Source: Candidatus Haliotispira prima
GTDB taxonomy: Bacteria; Spirochaetota; Spirochaetia; SP-2023
Length of the DNA stretch: 64,000 nt
Reading direction: 5' to 3'
Assembly: GCA_029867005.1 (NCBI GenBank)
Contig: CP123443.1
Span: 1,798,001-1,862,000, forward strand
This document shows positions 55,122 through 64,000 of the stretch, one piece after another. The notes beneath the pieces were generated by a model. That model saw only the letters and a program-made list of their open reading frames with translations. It was not told where the DNA came from and made no database searches. How positions within the stretch are numbered: the stretch's first letter is position 1; each line of letters starts with the position of its first letter. Both the position numbers and the translations under genes were made by a program.

Positions 55122-58100
55122 TAGGCCTAACTAATTTCTACTGTTGTAGATCGCTGCCCAAGATATCCTCATCGGATAGTCTAATAGGCCTAACTAATTT
55201 CTACTGTTGTAGATACCTTTGCGTGAATTTCTCTTGACACCTGGTCTAATAGGCCTAACTAATTTCTACTGTTGTAGATAGAATCATGATTCCCGGATTG
55301 TCGTCCACGGTCTAATAGGCCTAACTAATTTCTACTGTTGTAGATGATTCGAGAACTTCTATTAGCATTCCGTCTAATAGGCCTAACTAATTTCTACTGT
55401 TGTAGATACGCCTTGGAGACTTCGACGGACACCCTGGTCTAATAGGCCTAACTAATTTCTACTGTTGTAGATAGGCGGCATTGGCGGGACAGAGTCCCGC
55501 GTCTAATAGGCCTAACTAATTTCTACTGTTGTAGATGAATCAAGATCTGCGACCTTCTTAACTGGTCTAATAGGCCTAACTAATTTCTACTGTTGTAGAT
55601 AAGCCTGAGGCGCAGACCTTCGTTGTAGTCTAATAGGCCTAACTAATTTCTACTGTTGTAGATTCGGCCATCGAGTCGCGGAAGTCCGAATGTCTAATAG
55701 GCCTAACTAATTTCTACTGTTGTAGATGTGAGGGTTAACGGTTTTATGTGGTTGGGTCTAATAGGCCTAACTAATTTCTACTGTTGTAGATGATAAAAAA
55801 GAGTTATCACAGAAATGTCTAATAGGCCTAACTAATTTCTACTGTTGTAGATCGGTATGGCCGGTCTGACTGCAGACCAAGTCTAATAGGCCTAACTAAT
55901 TTCTACTGTTGTAGATATGATTGTAGACCTGATTGAGGCCAAGTAGTCTAATAGGCCTAACTAATTTCTACTGTTGTAGATTTTTGAGATCCTCTACTCC
56001 GTAACCGGATGTCTAATAGGCCTAACTAATTTCTACTGTTGTAGATTCAAACAGATCGGCAGCAGGCAGGAGGTCTAATAGGCCTAACTAATTTCTACTG
56101 TTGTAGATCGGCACGGGAGGTGAAGTGCAGAAGTCTGTCTAATAGGCCTAACTAATTTCTACTGTTGTAGATTTGACAGTTAGAACTATGGCAAGTAATA
56201 AGTCTAATAGGCCTAACTAATTTCTACTGTTGTAGATATTGCCAAGATAATTGGCATGACTTAAAGTCTAATAGGCCTAACTAATTTCTACTGTTGTAGA
56301 TAGTTTAAAAATGGGAATGCCCTCTGTAGGTCTAATAGGCCTAACTAATTTCTACTGTTGTAGATAGTAAATCAGGTCTTATAGCTTTTGATGTCTAATA
56401 GGCCTAACTAATTTCTACTGTTGTAGATTCCAAAGGACTTTTAAGGGTGTAACGTTGTCTAATAGGCCTAACTAATTTCTACTGTTGTAGATGTTTATTA
56501 AACGTTATTAAATTAGTAAGTCTAATAGGCCTAACTAATTTCTACTGTTGTAGATTGAGCTTACTAATATCAGTAAGGTTTCCGAGTCTAATAGGCCTAA
56601 CTAATTTCTACTGTTGTAGATCGGATTCTTCCGGGTACCGGACATGACGTCTAATAGGCCTAACTAATTTCTACTGTTGTAGATGCGCTGATTATCGATT
56701 ACACGGGAATTTGTCTAATAGGCCTAACTAATTTCTACTGTTGTAGATCCTATGCGAAGGCACATCAATATGGCGGGTCTAATAGGCCTAACTAATTTCT
56801 ACTGTTGTAGATGAGCAGCGACTGACGCAATTGTTTATGGCGTCTAATAGGCCTAACTAATTTCTACTGTTGTAGATCGGCTGGCAAGGAAGTGAAGACA
56901 GAAAAGTCTAATAGGCCTAACTAATTTCTACTGTTGTAGATGAAGGATAAAGCCTTTCTCAAGACAATCCGTCTAATAGGCCTAACTAATTTCTACTGTT
57001 GTAGATATAACGGAGATAATATCTTAAGGCTCGTCTAATAGGCCTAACTAATTTCTACTGTTGTAGATTGGCTGATATTGTTTCTGATTGGGCTGTCTAA
57101 TAGGCCTAACTAATTTCTACTGTTGTAGATCGTTCCGATCTCCGCTCCGGAGTATGGGTCTAATAGGCCTAACTAATTTCTACTGTTGTAGATGAAGAAG
57201 TGAAGTCTGGAATCAGTGGGGTCTAATAGGCCTAACTAATTTCTACTGTTGTAGATTAAGGGTTGGGAAGCAGCGGGCCGACAAGTCTAATAGGCCTAAC
57301 TAATTTCTACTGTTGTAGATTGGTCTTGTAATTTCACTTCCCATTCATAGTCTAATAGGCCTAACTAATTTCTACTGTTGTAGATTACGAACAAATGACA
57401 CAGCGTAGGTATGTCTAATAGGCCTAACTAATTTCTACTGTTGTAGATTGCTCGGGTATATCGTTGTGGAGGATATGTCTAATAGGCCTAACTAATTTCT
57501 ACTGTTGTAGATTTCGTTGTCATCCTCGCCGGCAGCAAGAGGTCTAATAGGCCTAACTAATTTCTACTGTTGTAGATTGAGTATGGATTAGCTAGGGCGA
57601 GACTTGTCTAATAGGCCTAACTAATTTCTACTGTTGTAGATGCCGCCCTTTTATATTGGTACACTTGGCCGTCTAATAGGCCTAACTAATTTCTACTGTT
57701 GTAGATTATGCTCAGGTGATACAAAATAACCAGGTCTAATAGGCCTAACTAATTTCTACTGTTGTAGATCCATGGAATCGTCCAGGGTAAGCTTTGTTTG
57801 TCTAATAGGCCTAACTAATTTCTACTGTTGTAGATTCTATCTCCTGTAGTTCCTTTTGGGTCTGTCTAATAGGCCTAACTAATTTCTACTGTTGTAGATT
57901 TAGGTCGGCAGCGCGTCGTTGTACGGCGTCTAATAGGCCTAACTAATTTCTACTGTTGTAGATACACAAATAGCACTCTGGTACATTTTCTTGTCTAATA
58001 GGCCTAACTAATTTCTACTGTTGTAGATCCCAGGCCATCCAGAAGGTCTCGGCACATATCCGGAGTCTAATAGGCCTAACTAATTTCTACTGTTGTAGAT

Positions 58101-61100
58101 TCAAACTCCATATTCTGCTTTCTGGCGCGTCTAATAGGCCTAACTAATTTCTACTGTTGTAGATTATCAGGAGGACACGATGGAACCTTCAGGTCTAATA
58201 GGCCTAACTAATTTCTACTGTTGTAGATGAGATCTCCTTATTAATGAATCCGGCGTCTAATAGGCCTAACTAATTTCTACTGTTGTAGATTTAAGGCGAT
58301 GAAGTCGGAGATCCCTGGTCTAATAGGCCTAACTAATTTCTACTGTTGTAGATAGGCTTGTCTCGCTCATGCGCTGGCACCGTCTAATAGGCCTAACTAA
58401 TTTCTACTGTTGTAGATTATACAGGGTATTATCGTCGAACATCTGTCTAATAGGCCTAACTAATTTCTACTGTTGTAGATATCGCATCGATGACCGTGTC
58501 ATCGATATCGTCTAATAGGCCTAACTAATTTCTACTGTTGTAGATAAAGAGCGGCTCCGGCAAAGTTGCCGCTGTCTAATAGGCCTAACTAATTTCTACT
58601 GTTGTAGATTAATCTATCGACATCTCAGATATATCGAAGTCTAATAGGCCTAACTAATTTCTACTGTTGTAGATGGGTATAATCGACACTAGGCCCATAA
58701 TGGTCTAATAGGCCTAACTAATTTCTACTGTTGTAGATTTTGAAATGCCCCTGAGGCATTTCCTTGTCTAATAGGCCTAACTAATTTCTACTGTTGTAGA
58801 TAGGTATAATTGACATTAGGCCCATAATGAGGTCTAATAGGCCTAACTAATTTCTACTGTTGTAGATATGGTCAAGGGAGTTAATCCAAGGCACTCGTCT
58901 AATAGGCCTAACTAATTTCTACTGTTGTAGATCTCCAAACCCATGTCTGCCGCTATATCTTGTCTAATAGGCCTAACTAATTTCTACTGTTGTAGATTCG
59001 AATTATAGCTCCCATGGAGCCTATTGTCTAATAGGCCTAACTAATTTCTACTGTTGTAGATGCAAGGCGGCAACGAAAAAAAAGGCAGGTCTAATAGGCC
59101 TAACTAATTTCTACTGTTGTAGATGTCATCAAGGACGTTACAACGAATATAGGGTCTAATAGGCCTAACTAATTTCTACTGTTGTAGATACCGGAGCTCC
59201 TGTTTGTGCTGCGCCACGTCTAATAGGCCTAACTAATTTCTACTGTTGTAGATTTTGACAAGTCTCGCCAGCCGCGAAGGGTCTAATAGGCCTAACTAAT
59301 TTCTACTGTTGTAGATGAGTGGGGGGCCAGTTTTCTGGCTCCGGAGTCTAATAGGCCTAACTAATTTCTACTGTTGTAGATGGCTCTTGGATTTGGCCAA
59401 TTCCAGATAGTCTAATAGGCCTAACTAATTTCTACTGTTGTAGATTTAGGGTACCACCCGTTGTGTTTGGAATTGTCTAATAGGCCTAACTAATTTCTAC
59501 TGTTGTAGATTTGCCAATTTAGCATCAGGAGTGTCCTTGTCTAATAGGCCTAACTAATTTCTACTGTTGTAGATTCAATGCCGACATAACAAGGGTTATC
59601 CGTCTAATAGGCCTAACTAATTTCTACTGTTGTAGATAATGAGGAAATTGAGGATCTTAAACACGTGTCTAATAGGCCTAACTAATTTCTACTGTTGTAG
59701 ATCAGATATTCGGTGAAGCACAAAAAGAGGTCTAATAGGCCTAACTAATTTCTACTGTTGTAGATTCGAGATATTCAGCAAGATTCTTAAAACTGGTCTA
59801 ATAGGCCTAACTAATTTCTACTGTTGTAGATTTCAGATATAGTGGCTCGCTGCATTGCGTCTAATAGGCCTAACTAATTTCTACTGTTGTAGATCTGAAG
59901 CAATCACGTTTCGACTTTCCTGTCTAATAGGCCTAACTAATTTCTACTGTTGTAGATAAGGTAAAGGGGTTCGCTACACTGCACTGTCTAATAGGCCTAA
60001 CTAATTTCTACTGTTGTAGATTCGGAGCTGCCGTCCCGCTCCTCGTTATAGTCTAATAGGCCTAACTAATTTCTACTGTTGTAGATGTTTCATTAGAATA
60101 ACCCCGCTGGTCTAGTCTAATAGGCCTAACTAATTTCTACTGTTGTAGATAACTTTGCCCGTATTAGTTAATTCAGCAAGTCTAATAGGCCTAACTAATT
60201 TCTACTGTTGTAGATGATATACCGGCTTTTTTGAGGTCGGCAGGTCTAATAGGCCTAACTAATTTCTACTGTTGTAGATCAATTTGAAATAACGGTACAA
60301 GTGACTGTCTAATAGGCCTAACTAATTTCTACTGTTGTAGATTAAGCCGCAGCCGCCTGAATAGCTCCCGTCTAATAGGCCTAACTAATTTCTACTGTTG
60401 TAGATTCCTGTGAATTCAAACATCTTGATAATCGGTCTAATAGGCCTAACTAATTTCTACTGTTGTAGATATCTTTTCGATAGCTGCCGGCGGCAGCTGT
60501 CTAATAGGCCTAACTAATTTCTACTGTTGTAGATAACCAGGCGCACTTTTTACAAAGTTTTGTCTAATAGGCCTAACTAATTTCTACTGTTGTAGATGCC
60601 TTGAAGTCGGCGGGATCAAGCCCCGTCTAATAGGCCTAACTAATTTCTACTGTTGTAGATTTCCGGCGTTTGCTCTTTTGCCGGCAGTGGTCTAATAGGC
60701 CTAACTAATTTCTACTGTTGTAGATGTTAGGTGCTTGTATTGCTCAGCGCGCTTGTCTAATAGGCCTAACTAATTTCTACTGTTGTAGATATCGGTTATT
60801 ACTGATAAACCGAATATGTCTAATAGGCCTAACTAATTTCTACTGTTGTAGATATCGGTTATTACTGATAAACCGAATATGTCTAATAGGCCTAACTAAT
60901 TTCTACTGTTGTAGATTCTGTTCCGTCTGTAAATAGGGCCACCGTCTAATAGGCCTAACTAATTTCTACTGTTGTAGATATCTTGGCTATAACGGAAAGC
61001 CTCAATGTCTAATAGGCCTAACTAATTTCTACTGTTGTAGATATCTTGGCTATAACGGAAAGCCTCAATGTCTAATAGGCCTAACTAATTTCTACTGTTG

Positions 61101-63593
61101 TAGATATTCGAGGACCGAAGCCTATGGCGGGGGCGTCTAATAGGCCTAACTAATTTCTACTGTTGTAGATTAAAGAATCAAAAGAACCCCTAAAGTAGTC
61201 TAATAGGCCTAACTAATTTCTACTGTTGTAGATCGGGCTCAAACCGACGAAGGGCCTGCCGGTCTAATAGGCCTAACTAATTTCTACTGTTGTAGATAAC
61301 GAACCCTTGATATCTTACGCCATTAAGTCTAATAGGCCTAACTAATTTCTACTGTTGTAGATGGCATATTCCTGTTAACATTGATAGCACGTCTAATAGG
61401 CCTAACTAATTTCTACTGTTGTAGATACTCGAGGACCGAAGCCTATGGCGGGGGCGTCTAATAGGCCTAACTAATTTCTACTGTTGTAGATTATGGCATC
61501 CCCGACTACAAGCTGCCCGTCTAATAGGCCTAACTAATTTCTACTGTTGTAGATATAAATATGTGGTAGTTTGTCTTGCAGTAGTCTAATAGGCCTAACT
61601 AATTTCTACTGTTGTAGATCCGACCTTGGCCCAAGGGACAGCATTGGTCTAATAGGCCTAACTAATTTCTACTGTTGTAGATCATCGAACAGCGGGCCGC
61701 CCTCGAAGGGTCTAATAGGCCTAACTAATTTCTACTGTTGTAGATAGCCAGAGGAAATGGGTAAAGCACAAAAGGTCTAATAGGCCTAACTAATTTCTAC
61801 TGTTGTAGATTTGGGCTTATTCGTTGCGTCTACAACAGTCTAATAGGCCTAACTAATTTCTACTGTTGTAGATGCAGCTATTGGGATATCCTCAAGAAGG
61901 GTCTAATAGGCCTAACTAATTTCTACTGTTGTAGATAACGCCTTTTCGGCCTCAAGGCCGCCCGTCTAATAGGCCTAACTAATTTCTACTGTTGTAGATG
62001 TTGATTGATTGGCCTCCGCCCAACTATGTCTAATAGGCCTAACTAATTTCTACTGTTGTAGATCAAATATTTCAGATCAGGCTATAGATCGTCTAATAGG
62101 CCTAACTAATTTCTACTGTTGTAGATATTACATTCGCCAGGCATCTTCAATATGTCTAATAGGCCTAACTAATTTCTACTGTTGTAGATAGGATTTGACC
62201 GCTTCCGCGAGTTCCTGTCTAATAGGCCTAACTAATTTCTACTGTTGTAGATTAAGGTCTTCCACTCGTCGTCGTACGGGTCTAATAGGCCTAACTAATT
62301 TCTACTGTTGTAGATACTTCTATCATATTCCCTACCGTATAAGTCTAATAGGCCTAACTAATTTCTACTGTTGTAGATGCTCCACTTTTGTCCGCATTTT
62401 CTTTGTGTCTAATAGGCCTAACTAATTTCTACTGTTGTAGATTGACGGTATGGTTGAAATTTAATAGTGTCTAATAGGCCTAACTAATTTCTACTGTTGT
62501 AGATCGTGATCTCGGAAAGCCGGAAATCAAAAGTCTAATAGGCCTAACTAATTTCTACTGTTGTAGATATATCTTTAATATTATCTATAATATCAGTCTA
62601 ATAGGCCTAACTAATTTCTACTGTTGTAGATACTTCAGCCCTTCCTACAAGACAATTGGTCTAATAGGCCTAACTAATTTCTACTGTTGTAGATAATAAT
62701 ATCGTGGTATTGCGTAGTCGACTGTCTAATAGGCCTAACTAATTTCTACTGTTGTAGATAGCGCAGGATGATCAGAGCCAGATTATGTCTAATAGGCCTA
62801 ACTAATTTCTACTGTTGTAGATGGCGAGACTGCATGGAGAGGGCAAGGTGTCTAATAGGCCTAACTAATTTCTACTGTTGTAGATCACTTCACGGAATAT
62901 CTGCAAATTCAAGTCTAATAGGCCTAACTAATTTCTACTGTTGTAGATAAAGTAGACAGGTCGTTTTTTTGTATCGTGTCTAATAGGCCTAACTAATTTC
63001 TACTGTTGTAGATGTCGTACTGTGCGTATTGCAGGCGGCATTTTAACGGTCTAATAGGCCTAACTAATTTCTACTGTTGTAGATATATTCTAGATCAAAT
63101 GAACGTTCATGTCTAATAGGCCTAACTAATTTCTACTGTTGTAGATTCGAGGAGTGGTCCGCGCCATGCGCCGTATGTCTAATAGGCCTAACTAATTTCT
63201 ACTGTTGTAGATATTACCGACAGAATTTCTGCCATTCGCTGGTCTAATAGGCCTAACTAATTTCTACTGTTGTAGATTCCGAATGCATTGAATATGGCAG
63301 TCGGGTCTAATAGGCCTAACTAATTTCTACTGTTGTAGATTCCGAATGCATTGAATATGGCAGTCGGGTCTAATAGGCCTAACTAATTTCTACTGTTGTA
63401 GATTGCTGCTGCCGACTTAACTTTTTAACTCGTCTAATAGGCCTAACTAATTTCTACTGTTGTAGATTATCCAGACACGCAAGTGCTTTCTCCGGTCTAA
63501 TAGGCCTAACTAATTTCTACTGTTGTAGATATTCTGCCTCCACACGCGAACAATCCCGTCTAATAGGCCTAACTAATTTCTACTGTTGTAAAT
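55116..63593 (+). CRISPR. Type V-A CRISPR array, 133 repeats and 132 spacers by hand count
   Basis: The 36-nt repeat starts GTCTAATAGG, continues CCTAACT and ends AATTTCTACTGTTGTAGAT. The last 19 nt form the standard Cas12a crRNA hairpin (TCTAC, TGTT, GTAGA). Repeats look invariant except the last (63558-63593), which ends GTAAAT, marking the leader-distal end. Spacers are mostly 26-30 nt, with a few longer (about 35-36 nt at 58029 and 63014). Several spacers are duplicated or nearly so. Array direction matches cas12a to cas2. No spacer target can be assigned by eye. Confidence 0.98.
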
Positions 63594-63645
63594 GCCCCTC
63601 CCTTCCAGGGGCAGAGGTGGTCATCTGGAATTAGTTAGGCCAGAT
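63594..63645 (+). terminator. CRISPR trailer with two hairpins and an inverted partial repeat
   Basis: GCCCCT and AGGGGC (63594-63612) form a hairpin touching the last repeat. A second hairpin, ATCTGG and CCAGAT (63623-63645), encloses AATTAGTTAGG. Bases 63629-63641 are the exact reverse complement of 13 nt of the CRISPR repeat (GGCCTAACTAATT), so the trailer could pair with a repeat in the transcript. It may end pre-crRNA transcription, although no T-run is present. Confidence 0.5.
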
Positions 63646-63763
63646 CTCTGCTGCTTAATAGGTACACCCTCTAATTAATAATTTGAATCGACAATCACAG
63701 ATACTAAAGATAGAAAACCGAGTTGCCGATAAATAATGCAATAGACAGAGAAAAGGATGGACG

Positions 63764-64000
63764 ATGAAAGCAATTGTTACTTCCGGATATGGTTCGGTTG
63801 AGATGTTAGATGTTGCAGAAGTGGAAAAACCGGAAATTAGCGATACAGAAATTCTCATTCGTGTGCGTGCTTGTTCTGTAAACCCAATTGATTGGAAAAT
63901 CAGAAGCGGCCAAATAAAAATGATCAGTGGATCAAAACCGCCCAAGATTCTTGGTGGTGACTTCTCCGGTACAGTGGAGGCCATCGGGAAAGAGATACAG
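63764..64000 (+). CDS. Zinc-type alcohol dehydrogenase / NADPH:quinone reductase family protein (3' truncated by the window edge)
   Basis: The first 79 residues of an MDR-superfamily oxidoreductase. MKAIVTSGYGSVEMLDVAEV is the usual N-terminus, followed by ILIRVRACSVNPIDWKIRSG and PPKILGGDFSGTVEAIG, matching the quinone reductase branch, which lacks the catalytic zinc. An AAAGGA ribosome site precedes the ATG. It is unrelated to the CRISPR locus and marks its right border. Confidence 0.85.
   Translation, partial: MKAIVTSGYGSVEMLDVAEVEKPEISDTEILIRVRACSVNPIDWKIRSGQIKMISGSKPPKILGGDFSGTVEAIGKEIQ

Noticed and set aside
60724..62950. Plus-strand frames with repeated LIGLTNFYCCR peptide inside the CRISPR array
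   Set aside because: They are translations of the CRISPR repeat and spacers, with no ribosome sites. The array explains them fully.

Overview
The window most likely comes from the chromosome of a host-associated spirochaete, probably Treponema-like. This is inferred from several genes: an EF-G of the spirochaete/mitochondrial EFG1 type, a short alanyl-tRNA synthetase that stops after the editing domain, a fused 2-aminoethylphosphonate cytidylyltransferase-transaminase like Treponema denticola PntC, and many lipoproteins with loose lipoboxes. No rRNA gene is present and I recognised no tRNA gene, so the taxonomy rests on protein families only.

Bases 1-34000 are mostly ordinary chromosome. They hold the 3' end of alaS; an LpoB/COG3014 lipoprotein pair with a downstream unknown gene; a LamG/FN3 secreted protein; and a leftward sugar-PTS region (mtlR-EIIA-mtlA, then mtlD-ptsH-ptsI-EIIA) that carries both mannitol-specific parts and the general PTS proteins HPr and Enzyme I. 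Next come gloB, a secreted ankyrin protein, amtB-glnK ending at a strong terminator, a glycosyltransferase, and a 911-residue phosphonopyruvate decarboxylase/cytidylyltransferase/transaminase fusion. The stretch closes with a HAD phosphatase, fusA, glgC, a lipoprotein, a small membrane protein and an aldo/keto reductase.

Bases 35200-45050 hold eight consecutive surface-lipoprotein units. Each has a sigma70-type promoter with a 17-bp spacer, a Shine-Dalgarno site, a short ATG-started reading frame and exactly five tandem copies of the 7-mer AATATCC, followed by a lipoprotein reading frame out of frame with that ATG. The lipoprotein frames have a hydrophobic signal segment and a lipobox but no ATG, GTG or TTG ahead of the signal segment. 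A change in 7-mer copy number would join the ATG to the lipoprotein. This has the form of a multi-gene phase-variable locus with all eight units currently OFF. Six bodies are paralogues, one is a DUF285 (BspA-like) protein and one is unrelated.

Bases 45390-63593 are a type V CRISPR-Cas locus, visibly more AT-rich than the left part of the window. The order is cas12a (1330 aa), a second RuvC effector of 1220 aa overlapping it by 8 bp, cas4, cas1, cas2, a leader of about 200 bp, and one CRISPR array of 133 repeats and 132 spacers by my hand count. The second effector has a RuvC nuclease interrupted by a four-cysteine zinc ribbon, as in Cas12a2, the RNA-triggered abortive-infection nuclease. Both effectors probably use the same crRNAs, whose repeat ends in the canonical Cas12a hairpin. 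This would pair DNA cleavage by Cas12a with RNA-triggered shutdown by the Cas12a2-like protein. After the array the window ends inside a zinc-type alcohol dehydrogenase/quinone reductase gene.
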